From positions 1 to 46,128 of IMG/VR virus record IMGVR_UViG_3300042549_004244: a DNA stretch of 46,128 nt; one strand, given 5' to 3'. Each line of letters opens with the position of its first letter. Within the stretch, counting starts at the first letter, position 1. The translations under genes were made by a program, and so were the position numbers. Of this stretch, positions 8,675 through 15,927 are shown piece by piece. Under the pieces are notes generated by a model, which made no database searches, had not been told where the DNA came from, and worked only from the letters and a program-made list of their open reading frames with translations. The stretch comes from a virus.

Positions 8675-8865
8675 TCGTTATCCGAATAATATTTTAATTG
8701 AACGTGTTTGGCTTTCGCTAACACGTTTCTTTTTTTTACGGAAGGTTTGATAAATTCTTTTCGTTTATTAAGTTCGGAACTTTGACGTGTCTTGATAACT
8801 TTACTTTTATAGAGTTTCAAAGCTTTCTCTATTGATGTATTTTTATCTAGTTTAACTATTAACAT
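8671..8865 (-). CDS. rpsU: Ribosomal protein bS21, phage-encoded
   Basis: This 64-aa basic protein matches bS21, a small-subunit protein near the 3' end of 16S rRNA. MLIVKLDKNTSIEKALKLYK, then ELNKRKEFIKPSVKKR, parallels the bacterial pattern, in particular the short Bacteroidota form with FxKPSxxRR. I placed the start at 8865 (MLIV) because the six residues before it (MIYMYY) fall outside the family pattern. In Bacteroidota, bS21 helps sequester the anti-Shine-Dalgarno sequence (published structural work), so a viral copy could alter initiation on phage or host mRNAs; that effect is inference. It is the only minus-strand gene inside the head block and is divergent from the next plus-strand gene. 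No Shine-Dalgarno is visible before it. Confidence 0.85.
   Translation of the reverse strand: MLIVKLDKNTSIEKALKLYKSKVIKTRQSSELNKRKEFIKPSVKKRNVLAKAKHVQLKYYSDND
8701..8737 (+). terminator. Plus-strand terminator inside the bS21 gene
   Basis: AACGTGTT (8701-8708) pairs with AACACGTT (8720-8727). The inner GGC/GCT pairs close a TTTC loop, with one bulged T. TC and eight T residues follow (8730-8737). This is a typical intrinsic terminator for the rightward terminase-portal transcript. On the other strand the same bases encode the bS21 residues NVLAKAKHV. Confidence 0.75.
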
Positions 8866-8957
8866 ATAATACATATATATCAAATTAAAGGAAAATTTGA
8901 CCTCACACCTATTTTTACTTATATTTTTTAAAAATAAAAGAGAAAATATGAAAATTA

Positions 8958-9428
8958 ATGAAAAAGGGGAAAACCTCTCAACTCCACGGTTTTAAAACCG
9001 CAAAAGTTGTCTATGGAACAGTTGATTCTGTAAACTTAAAATCACTTTACTTAAATATACAAACATGGGTAGAACCATACTATGAATGTGATAACTGGAC
9101 CAGAACAGTTTTAAACTTAAGTAGAAGTGTAAAACACTCCGTTTACGAGTCTTTAAATAATAAAATTTTTGACACAAAATTTATTGTAGATTTAGATTTG
9201 AGGTCAAGCGGATTAAATTTAGGAAAAAAATCATTTATGAATATCGAAGTTAATTTCTTTGTAGTAGAAGAAAACCTCGATTTTAAATCAAAACAAATTA
9301 AAGATTCATTAATAAAAATAACAAACCAAATCTTTGTAGATAACTTTCATGAGAATAATTATTTTAAGTTTTATCTAACTAAAAAAGTCAAATACGTTGA
9401 TGATATGCTACAAACCGAAAATGTTTAA
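8958..9428 (+). CDS. Unknown 156-aa protein between portal and protease
   Basis: No family is recognised. The protein is mixed alpha/beta with alternating hydrophobic strands (FIVDLDLRSSGLNLGKKSFMNIEVNFFVVEENLDF) and a helical C-terminus, without signal peptide or membrane segments. It lies between the core-like gene and the prohead protease, and it is transcribed divergently from bS21, so it needs its own promoter in 8866-8957. I see no late-type box there. A second ATG at 8948 opens only a 15-codon frame and is not the start. A role in head assembly is suggested by position alone. Confidence 0.65.
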   Translation: MKKGKTSQLHGFKTAKVVYGTVDSVNLKSLYLNIQTWVEPYYECDNWTRTVLNLSRSVKHSVYESLNNKIFDTKFIVDLDLRSSGLNLGKKSFMNIEVNFFVVEENLDFKSKQIKDSLIKITNQIFVDNFHENNYFKFYLTKKVKYVDDMLQTENV

Positions 9429-9435
9429 TATTTAT
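9428..9435 (+). promoter_or_regulatory. Candidate late promoter motif ATATTTAT
   Basis: The motif lies 16 bases before the protease start, spanning the upstream stop region, and continues as AATTAAAAC like the box at 7933. Confidence 0.45.
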
Positions 9436-9451
9436 AATTAAAACATTTATA

Positions 9452-10177
9452 ATGAATTTAAAAATATTACAACCGAACGAATCAGGAAAAGGTATATTAG
9501 TTGAATACGATGCGGGGTATATTAACCCAAAAGACAATCGTAACGAAACTTTAATAAGAGAATCAAATGAAATGCTTGACCACTCAAAACCATTTGAATT
9601 TTACGCTGTATTACAAAAATATGATACCCCAAATAGAAATGGTAGATTATACCCTGAACGAATATTAAAAAGAGAAGCTGAAAATTATAAGAAAATGATT
9701 AAAAAGGGTACCGCCCTATCCGAGTTAAATCACCCGGAATCATCCCTTATTGATTTAGATAGAGTGTCTCACGCAATCACCGAAGTATGGTGGGAAGGTA
9801 ATGTCCTTATGGGAAAGATTAAATTATTGACATCACCTGGCTACCATGAAAGTGGAATTTGTTCAACCAAAGGTGACTTAGCGGCTAACTATTTAAGACA
9901 AGGAGTTACGTTAGGTATATCTTCAAGAGGTGTAGGGTCCCTTAAAAAAATTGGAGAACAAAACGAAGTGCAAGATGATTTTGAATTAATCTGTTTTGAT
10001 TTGGTATCTTCTCCTTCAACTCCGGGAGCATATCTATTCTTAAATAAAGAAGATAAAAATCTATATGATGAGAACTTGGAAGAAGAGAAAAAAATGAGTA
10101 TTGAAAGACATGTTGGAGATTCAGGTAATAAATCACTTGACTTAATGAAAAAATTAAACGATTATTTAGGATATTAA
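9452..10177 (+). CDS. Prohead protease, T4 gp21-like
   Basis: This is the serine protease that matures the prohead by cutting capsid, scaffold and core proteins after (I/L)xE. Family hallmarks are present. LQKYDTPNRNGRLYP lies near residues 54-68, the catalytic His is in ELNHPESS (H94), DLDRVSHAI follows, and the catalytic Ser is in LGISSRGVGS (S157 or S158). The segment FDLVSSPSTPGAYL closes the fold. At 241 aa it is near the T4 length (212 aa). It sits directly before the scaffold and capsid genes as in T4. The acidic/basic C-terminal tail (NLEEEKKMSIERHVG) may be self-processed. All catalytic residues are intact. Confidence 0.93.
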   Translation: MNLKILQPNESGKGILVEYDAGYINPKDNRNETLIRESNEMLDHSKPFEFYAVLQKYDTPNRNGRLYPERILKREAENYKKMIKKGTALSELNHPESSLIDLDRVSHAITEVWWEGNVLMGKIKLLTSPGYHESGICSTKGDLAANYLRQGVTLGISSRGVGSLKKIGEQNEVQDDFELICFDLVSSPSTPGAYLFLNKEDKNLYDENLEEEKKMSIERHVGDSGNKSLDLMKKLNDYLGY

Positions 10178-10195
10178 ACTAAATAAAAAAAAATT

Positions 10196-10405
10196 ATGGA
10201 CGAAAAGTATTTCATTGCAAAAATTACATTAGACTCAGTTGATGAGGCATCAGGAAAGATTAAAAAATTAAGAGAAGAAAAATTAGTGAGTGGTTATAAC
10301 CCAACTGATGTAGAGGCGAAAGTTACGAAAGTTTTCGAACACTACACTATGGAATGGAGAATCACAGCAATTGTTGAAAGTAAAATTGATGAAGTGATAG
10401 AATAA
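10196..10405 (+). CDS. Unknown 69-aa protein
   Basis: This small protein has the pattern strand (YFIAKITLDSVD), helix (KIKKLREEKL), GYNPTDVEAKVTKVFEHY, and a final strand (WRITAIVESKIDEVIE). It faintly resembles the C-terminal half of DUF4494-type proteins of Bacteroidota, but that is a weak, memory-based resemblance. It sits between protease and scaffold and is followed by a strong terminator, so it ends a transcript. No function can be assigned. Confidence 0.6.
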   Translation: MDEKYFIAKITLDSVDEASGKIKKLREEKLVSGYNPTDVEAKVTKVFEHYTMEWRITAIVESKIDEVIE

Positions 10406-10430
10406 GAATTTATATTCAATAATTAATTAA

Positions 10431-10457
10431 GGAGACAGAAATGTCTCCTTTTTTTAT
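10431..10457 (+). terminator. Intrinsic terminator with GAAA loop
   Basis: GGAGACA and TGTCTCC form a perfect 7-bp stem around a GAAA tetraloop, followed by a run of T residues. It ends the protease transcript, so the scaffold and capsid genes need their own promoter, which fits the late-type boxes just downstream. Confidence 0.88.
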
Positions 10458-10475
10458 GCTTTTATTTTTTTTGTA

Positions 10476-10483
10476 ATATTTAT
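10476..10483 (+). promoter_or_regulatory. Candidate late promoter, distal copy
   Basis: ATATTTAT lies just after the terminator and about 89 bases upstream of the scaffold start. With the copy at 10541 it gives two boxes before the most highly expressed late genes. Confidence 0.3.
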
Positions 10484-10540
10484 TATTATAAAAAACTCAT
10501 TATCAAATTAGCAAAAATAATGCTTTTTTGATAATGGGAG

Positions 10541-10548
10541 ATATTTAT
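10541..10548 (+). promoter_or_regulatory. Candidate late promoter motif ATATTTAT
   Basis: The box lies 23 bases before the scaffold ATG and continues as ATATTAAAA. It is the proximal candidate promoter for scaffold and capsid. Confidence 0.45.
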
Positions 10549-10571
10549 ATATTAAAATAACTTAAACACAA

Positions 10572-12170
10572 ATGGCAAAAGAAAAATCTTTAGTTGAAGA
10601 AGCTATCATCCAAATGAAAAATTTGGAAGAAGCGGTAGCTGAAAATGCAAAAGGAATACTTGCTTCGACAATGTCGCAAGAAATCAAAGAACTAGTAAAA
10701 GAATCTCTTACAGAACAAGATGATGAAGAGGTTGACACTGAAGTTGACATGGATGACATGGATATGGATACAGATATGGACGATACAGAAATGGACGACA
10801 TAGATGTTGATGTAGATATGGAAGACGACATGGATACTGATAATCTTGATATGGATGATGAAGATACCATAGACCTTACTGACGTAGATGACGATGAAGA
10901 AATCTTACGTGTATTCCAATTGATGGGACCTGAAGATAATATTGTTGTTACTAAAGATAATTCTGGTAACATCAGTTTAAAAGATGAAGAGAACAACAAA
11001 GAATATATGATTGTTGGTGAAGGTGAGGATGAAGAAATGTTTGAACAATTTGACGACGAATTCGATTTTGAAGACGAAGAAGAAGAAGACGAAGATTCTG
11101 AAGGTATTGAAGATATCATCTCTAGAGTATTTGATAACGACGACGAAGACGATTCAGAAATGGACGAAGAGTGGGGTGGAAACAAACACGATTTTAAAAG
11201 ACGTAAAGGTCATAAAATTGGAGATGTTGACGGACACTTTAAAGATTTTGAATCAGAATTTGGAGAAAGTGATGAAATGGAATTTGACGAAGAAGAAGAA
11301 ATGGACGATGAAGAAATCGTTTATGAAATTTCTTTTGATGATGAAGAAGAAGATACAGAGTTAGAAGAACAAGACGATATGGATATGGACATGGACATGG
11401 AAGATGACACAATGATGGAATCTAAAATGACTGTAAAACCAAAAGGAACCGGATTAGGAAATCCTAGCAAATTTAAATACGATGGTAAACCTAACCAAAA
11501 TGGTGGGTTTAAAACTGTAAAAAAATCAGTTAATCCAACTATGGGTACCGGAAAAGCAAAATTTGATTATAAAGACGGTGAAAATCTTGAAGGAAAAATG
11601 AAACCTGTTAAAAAAACAGAAACAAAAGAGCAAACTACTAAAGTTGCTAATACAACTAAAAAAGTTGAAACAAAAGAGGCTTCTCGTTCATTGGGTAATG
11701 GAAGTAATTTCAGAAGAGGTGGTTTACCAAAACCAAGAGCTCACTCATCTTTTAATACCGCAATTAAAGAGAATACTAATACAAATGAATTAAGAGTTCT
11801 TAGAGAAAAAAATGAAGAATACAGAAAAGCTCTTAATGTATTTAGAAATAAATTGAATGAAGTTGCTGTGTTCAATTCAAACTTGGCTTACGCTACACGT
11901 TTGTTTACTGAACATTCAACATCAAAACAAGAAAAAATAAATATTTTAAGAAGATTTGATGGTGTTGAAAACATTAAAGAATCTAAAAACTTATACAAAG
12001 TCATTAAAGATGAACTTACAGGAACTACATCTCAACCTATGAATGAATCATTAGAAAGAACAATTGCGAAAGCACCTTCAACAGGTTCCGCAATCAATCT
12101 AATTGAATCTAAAACATATGAGAATCCTCAGTTCTTAAGAATGAAAGACTTAATGTCAAAATTAAAATAA
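10572..12170 (+). CDS. Prohead core scaffold, gp22-like
   Basis: The scaffold forms the core around which capsid protein assembles and is later degraded by the protease. This 532-aa protein has a helical N-terminus (VEEAIIQMKNLEEAVAENAK), then about 230 residues dominated by Asp, Glu and Met with MDDMDMD-type repeats, a basic Lys/Thr/Gly linker (about 290-395), and a C-terminal coiled coil with LRVLREKNEEYRKALNVFRN and LAYATRLFTEHSTSKQEK. That last part is like the C-terminal region of gp22-type scaffolds. T4 gp22 is 269 aa, so the acidic half is a large extension. Position between protease and capsid supports the call strongly; similarity alone is moderate. Confidence 0.8.
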   Translation: MAKEKSLVEEAIIQMKNLEEAVAENAKGILASTMSQEIKELVKESLTEQDDEEVDTEVDMDDMDMDTDMDDTEMDDIDVDVDMEDDMDTDNLDMDDEDTIDLTDVDDDEEILRVFQLMGPEDNIVVTKDNSGNISLKDEENNKEYMIVGEGEDEEMFEQFDDEFDFEDEEEEDEDSEGIEDIISRVFDNDDEDDSEMDEEWGGNKHDFKRRKGHKIGDVDGHFKDFESEFGESDEMEFDEEEEMDDEEIVYEISFDDEEEDTELEEQDDMDMDMDMEDDTMMESKMTVKPKGTGLGNPSKFKYDGKPNQNGGFKTVKKSVNPTMGTGKAKFDYKDGENLEGKMKPVKKTETKEQTTKVANTTKKVETKEASRSLGNGSNFRRGGLPKPRAHSSFNTAIKENTNTNELRVLREKNEEYRKALNVFRNKLNEVAVFNSNLAYATRLFTEHSTSKQEKINILRRFDGVENIKESKNLYKVIKDELTGTTSQPMNESLERTIAKAPSTGSAINLIESKTYENPQFLRMKDLMSKLK

Positions 12171-12204
12171 AAAATAAATAAAAATTAATAAAAACCAAAA
12201 AAAA

Positions 12205-14121
12205 ATGGGAGCATTATTAGAATCAGGTCTAGTTGGTAACATCGGGTTAAAACACCTTAAAGTTATTAAAGAAGACACAATTAATAAATGGGACAAATTA
12301 GGATTTCTAGAAGGTCTTAAAGGTCACTTAAGAGAAAACGTAGCTCAATTATATGAGAACCAAGCGTCTTTCTTAATAAACGAAGCAACTTCTGACGGGT
12401 CTTCAGGTTCATTTGAAACTGTTGTATTCCCTATCGTAAGAAGAGTATTCTCTAAATTATTAGCGAATGACATCGTTTCAGTACAAGCTATGAACTTACC
12501 AATCGGTAAATTATTCTACTTTGTACCAAAAATCCAAGGATACCAAGGTGGTATTGATGGTCAATATTCAGGACAACACTACGCACCAATAGGGGCTCCG
12601 GGTAACTACAATGATGGTACATTACCTTCTCCAAATGGTACAGGTGGTAATCCAAATGCGGGATACACTACAGGAACAGGAACTAATAACCCTGTATACA
12701 CAAAAAATCTTTATGATTTATTCTATGAAGGTAATGAACCAAGTTTAGACCCTCCAGGATTATTTGATTATTCTAAAGGTCGTTGGTCAGCTATCACAGC
12801 AACTACAACAATTCAAAAATGGACTGGTGGAGTTTTAGTTGATGCTAATATTTCAGGAACAACTGATGGAGCTTTAACTATCGCTTCAGGTAATACAAGA
12901 AAAGTTATTATCAAAATGTGTGGTTTTGCTGACACAGGTGCAGGAAAATTAATCGGACCTGATGGTAACGAAATGGATACAGAATCTTTCTTATCTGATT
13001 TAGTTGTTTTCACAGGAGATGGTTTAACAGTTGCAGCAGGTTCACCATGTACAGTTTCTACAGGAGCTTTATTATTTAGAGTTGTAACTCAAATCTATGG
13101 TAGAGGTATTGTGAAATATGGTAATACAACTCAAACTTACTTCCCAAGTGGTAACCCAGCGGGTACTGCATCTAATACAGGTAACGGTGGTTCATTCAAA
13201 AATGTTTGTGATGCTGATGGTTGTATTTGGTTAGAAGTTGATTTATCTTGTCCAGTATGTGCTGACTGTGATTCTACATCTTTAGATGGATACACAGGAA
13301 CTACTATTTCTGAAGCGGTATCAGGAACTTCATTCTTAACGGCTTTCAGACGTTACGAAGAGTTAGAATTTGAAGATAAAATCGGTGAGGTTTCTTTCGA
13401 TTTAGATTCAGTTACTGTATCTGTAACAGAAAGAAAATTAAGAGCACAATGGTCTCCTGAGTTAGCTCAAGACGTTGCGGCTTTCCACAACATCGATGCT
13501 GAAGCTGAATTAACAGCTTTATTATCTGAACAAGTTGCGGCTGAAATCGACCGTGAAATCTTAAGAGATTTACGTAAAGGTGCAGCATGGAACTTACGTT
13601 GGGATTACAATGGTTGGAGAAGAATTTCTCAAACAACTTCTTATACTCAAAAAGATTGGAACCAAACATTAATTACAGCAATCAACCAATTGTCTGCACA
13701 AATCCACAAATCTACATTAAGAGGTGGAGCAAACTGGATTGTTGTTTCTTCTGAAGTTTCAGCTATCTTTGATGATTTAGAGTACTTCCACGTATCTAAT
13801 GCGTCTCCAGAACAAGACCAATACAACATGGGTATTGAAAGAGTTGGAACATTAGCAGGACGTTACCAAGTTTACCGTGACCCTTACTTCCCAGCTAACC
13901 AAGTGTTAATTGGACACAAAGGAACATCATTGTTAGACACAGGATACATCTACGCTCCGTATGTACCATTACAATTAACTCCAACAATGTACAACCCATT
14001 CAACTTTACACCTATTAAAGGTATTATGACTCGTTACGCTAAGAAAATGGTTAATAACCGTTTCTACGGACGTATCACAGTTGATGGTGTTAGAACATTT
14101 GACTTAAGAGAATTGAGATAA
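12205..14121 (+). CDS. Major capsid protein, gp23-like
   Basis: This is the main shell protein. N-terminal ENQASFLINEATSDGSSGSF contains a likely maturation site INE-A (cut after E60), matching the T4 gp21 rule (I/L)xE; T4 gp23 is cut after residue 65. The HK97-like core shows LLANDIVSVQAMNLPIGKLFY (about 83-103), IGEVSFDLDSVTVSVTERKL, LRAQWSPELAQDVAAFHNID and AEAELTALLSEQVAAEIDRE. Between about residues 113 and 385 lies a long Gly/Thr/Asn-rich insertion with a Cys cluster (CDADGC, CPVCADCD), which replaces or expands the T4 insertion domain. At 638 aa it is longer than T4 gp23 (521 aa). A perfect-palindrome terminator follows. Confidence 0.93.
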   Translation: MGALLESGLVGNIGLKHLKVIKEDTINKWDKLGFLEGLKGHLRENVAQLYENQASFLINEATSDGSSGSFETVVFPIVRRVFSKLLANDIVSVQAMNLPIGKLFYFVPKIQGYQGGIDGQYSGQHYAPIGAPGNYNDGTLPSPNGTGGNPNAGYTTGTGTNNPVYTKNLYDLFYEGNEPSLDPPGLFDYSKGRWSAITATTTIQKWTGGVLVDANISGTTDGALTIASGNTRKVIIKMCGFADTGAGKLIGPDGNEMDTESFLSDLVVFTGDGLTVAAGSPCTVSTGALLFRVVTQIYGRGIVKYGNTTQTYFPSGNPAGTASNTGNGGSFKNVCDADGCIWLEVDLSCPVCADCDSTSLDGYTGTTISEAVSGTSFLTAFRRYEELEFEDKIGEVSFDLDSVTVSVTERKLRAQWSPELAQDVAAFHNIDAEAELTALLSEQVAAEIDREILRDLRKGAAWNLRWDYNGWRRISQTTSYTQKDWNQTLITAINQLSAQIHKSTLRGGANWIVVSSEVSAIFDDLEYFHVSNASPEQDQYNMGIERVGTLAGRYQVYRDPYFPANQVLIGHKGTSLLDTGYIYAPYVPLQLTPTMYNPFNFTPIKGIMTRYAKKMVNNRFYGRITVDGVRTFDLRELR

Positions 14122-14142
14122 TCAATATCTTATGATATACCA

Positions 14143-14173
14143 AAAAGAGGACAAATATTTGTCCTCTTTTTTT
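14143..14173 (+). terminator. Terminator after capsid gene
   Basis: AGAGGACAAAT followed directly by ATTTGTCCTCT forms an 11-bp perfect inverted repeat with a T-run of about nine. It ends the scaffold-capsid transcript. A longer reading frame of the next gene would run through it, which argues against that start. Confidence 0.88.
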
Positions 14174-14180
14174 TTATCTT

Positions 14181-14188
14181 ATATTTAT
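14181..14188 (+). promoter_or_regulatory. Candidate late promoter motif ATATTTAT
   Basis: The box is directly downstream of the capsid terminator and 15 bases before the chosen ATG at 14204; it continues as ATTAAAAG. Confidence 0.42.
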
Positions 14189-14203
14189 ATTAAAAGAAAA
14201 ATT

Positions 14204-15343
14204 ATGAAAAATTTATTTGAAATTTCAAGTGAAGAAAAAAATAGAATTTTAGGTCTTCATGAAAGTGCGACAAAAAACCAATATTTAATATCGGAACAAA
14301 ATAAATTAAGAGGTCCGGGAGTAAAAGATGTAACTGATACAACAACAACATCATATTCTAAAGATATAAGTGATTTTTTTCCTTCAGGACAATATGAATC
14401 AGAAAAAGTTAAAAATTTAATTTCTTCGGTAAAACCTAAAATTGAGGAATTTATCAAAAAAAATGGTGGTAAAAAATTTATTGTTAATATAGATGCTGGA
14501 GAATCGCAAGTTACTAATCCAAAAGGATTTGAGACAAAAGGAAGTTTAGCATTGGCAAGAGCAAATTCTGTTAAACAATATTTTGAAGAAATATTTCCTG
14601 ATTTAATTAAGAATGGTACATTTGTTTTTAAAATTCCAACTGATGTCAGTCAGGTTAAAATAGGTGAAACTCCATATAAACGTGGTGACGATAAAAATGA
14701 TGAAAGATACAGAGCCGAACAATTTGTTAAATTTATTATTCGTGGATTGGGTAAAATAACTAAAACTAATCAAATTTGTAATTGGGATTTTAAAAAAATT
14801 AAAGGTCAAGGAGATTCTAATAATGATTATAAAACAACTGAAGAATTAGTGTCAGGTAAGGGTAATTTAAGTTTGGGGTCAGGTAGAATTCCTGATAGAA
14901 TGGTTGTTGTTGATAACAAAGGAATAATAACTCAAGATACAGGGTATGTTGCTACAGGAGCTGAAACTCGTCCATATTCAGAATTTAAATTAGTTCCTTT
15001 ATATATTGCTAATTTAACAAAATTAAATGGTAGTAAATCCGTTAGTGGTAATAATCTTATTAAAATTAAAGCAAATAATTATGCGGATTTATTAACTAAA
15101 ATATTAGTAAACCCAAAATCAACCACTTATAAAGACCAAGCAACTATTAATTTTACAGAAGTTGGTGATGGATTAAGTGCTCTTAAAGACCTTTGTAATA
15201 ACGGAGTGAAAGAATTTATAGGGTATACCATAGTTAACCAAGACACTTTTACAATCCCATTTGATACTAGTAAAGGAGATACAAAAGTAATTGTATATTC
15301 ACCAATTGGTAAAACAAGTTATTCGATTAAAGGGTCTTGTTAA
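14204..15343 (+). CDS. Probable virion protein with OmpA-like segment
   Basis: I use the ATG at 14204 (MKNLFEISSEEKNRILGLHE). The frame is open from 14132, but that would read through the capsid terminator and a candidate promoter. The 379-aa product starts with a charged amphipathic segment containing LHE and ISE sites, like a capsid-targeting peptide. Residues about 75-170 (IVNIDAGESQVTNP, then SLALARANSVKQYFEEIFPD) resemble the OmpA C-terminal peptidoglycan-binding fold, with its NxxLAxxRAxSVxxYL-type helix. The rest is beta-rich and unassigned. It could be a tail or lysis-related virion protein. The OmpA relation is a weak motif-level resemblance. Confidence 0.6.
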   Translation: MKNLFEISSEEKNRILGLHESATKNQYLISEQNKLRGPGVKDVTDTTTTSYSKDISDFFPSGQYESEKVKNLISSVKPKIEEFIKKNGGKKFIVNIDAGESQVTNPKGFETKGSLALARANSVKQYFEEIFPDLIKNGTFVFKIPTDVSQVKIGETPYKRGDDKNDERYRAEQFVKFIIRGLGKITKTNQICNWDFKKIKGQGDSNNDYKTTEELVSGKGNLSLGSGRIPDRMVVVDNKGIITQDTGYVATGAETRPYSEFKLVPLYIANLTKLNGSKSVSGNNLIKIKANNYADLLTKILVNPKSTTYKDQATINFTEVGDGLSALKDLCNNGVKEFIGYTIVNQDTFTIPFDTSKGDTKVIVYSPIGKTSYSIKGSC

Positions 15344-15357
15344 ATCCCTTTAATCGA
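15323..15357. terminator. Hairpin spanning two convergent stop codons
   Basis: TCGATTAAAGGG (15323-15334) and CCCTTTAATCGA (15346-15357) form a perfect 12-bp stem with an 11-base loop. Both the plus-strand stop (15341-15343) and the minus-strand stop (15350-15352) lie in it. There is no clear U-tract on either side, so termination efficiency is uncertain; it may block antisense read-through or protect 3' ends. Confidence 0.6.
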
Positions 15358-15628
15358 CAATTTCTGATAACATGTCAGGTTTTGTTGAAGATTTTTCTTT
15401 TTTAATTACTTTTTCAAGTTCTTTATTGTTTTTAATATAAGTAATTGAAGTTGTTCTCACACCCAAACAATTAACGACTTTTACGGAAGTTACCTTTACG
15501 TGATATACTTTAGATAATGAATCTAAAAACACTTTGACATCTTTATCGATGTCTTTTGTTTTTGGTTTTGTTTGAGAAAATGTTAAGGTTCCAATTAATA
15601 ATACCGTTAGTAAAAATAATTTTTTCAT
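15350..15628 (-). CDS. Small secreted protein with signal peptide
   Basis: This 92-aa protein begins MKKLFLLTVLLIGTLTFSQ, a classical signal peptide with the Bacteroidota-like ending FSQ; cleavage before or after Gln19 is likely. The mature part (about 73 aa) is basic and mixed alpha/beta, with one Cys in VVNCLGVRTTSITY. No family is recognised. It is exported to the host periplasm or envelope, so roles such as superinfection exclusion or lysis accessory are possible, but nothing in the sequence decides. Together with the 76-aa gene upstream it forms a minus-strand pair facing the late genes. Confidence 0.7.
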   Translation of the reverse strand: MKKLFLLTVLLIGTLTFSQTKPKTKDIDKDVKVFLDSLSKVYHVKVTSVKVVNCLGVRTTSITYIKNNKELEKVIKKEKSSTKPDMLSEIVD

Positions 15629-15668
15629 AGTGTTTGTGTTTTATTTTACAAATGTATAAACATTTTTT

Positions 15669-15899
15669 TTATTCCACAACATTTTTTTCAATTTTATTTA
15701 ATGTTCTGATTGATTTTGAGATAATCTCTGACTCCCCCAATGAAAATATCCCTGAATGAAATGCGAAACTAACTGCTTGTGTTAGGATATAGATTGATTG
15801 TTCTTTATCCATTGTTGATAGTAGGACATCTAAATGGTCTTCGTTATACAATGGGATTGTATTAAATAATTTTCCGAATAGTTCTTGTTGTTGTTCCAT
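15669..15899 (-). CDS. Unknown 76-aa protein
   Basis: This small, acidic, helical protein (MEQQQELFGKLFNTIPLYNE, then STMDKEQSIYILTQAVSFAF) has no membrane segment long enough to be convincing and no recognised family. It lies 40 bases upstream of the secreted 92-aa gene on the same strand and is divergent from the gene at 15928. The arrangement suggests an accessory host-interaction pair, but this is only position-based. Confidence 0.55.
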   Translation of the reverse strand: MEQQQELFGKLFNTIPLYNEDHLDVLLSTMDKEQSIYILTQAVSFAFHSGIFSLGESEIISKSIRTLNKIEKNVVE

Positions 15900-15913
15900 A
15901 ATTAAAATTTTGT

Positions 15914-15921
15914 ATATTTAT
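15914..15921 (+). promoter_or_regulatory. Candidate late promoter motif ATATTTAT
   Basis: The box ends only 6 bases before the ATG at 15928. If it is a -10-type element, the transcript would be nearly leaderless. Confidence 0.35.
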
Positions 15922-15927
15922 AAGTAT

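Noticed and set aside
10427-10445. AAGGAGACAG as a strong Shine-Dalgarno sequence
   Set aside because: It is the left arm of an intrinsic terminator, and the ATG after it opens only a very short frame.
10562-11185. Long minus-strand Ser-rich open frame
   Set aside because: It is the antisense of the Asp/Glu/Met-rich part of the scaffold (gac/gat read back as gtc/atc, gaa as ttc), a composition artefact.
14132-14203. Longer N-terminus for the gene after capsid
   Set aside because: It would be translated from a start before the terminator hairpin and through a promoter-like box; the ATG at 14204 gives a natural N-terminus.
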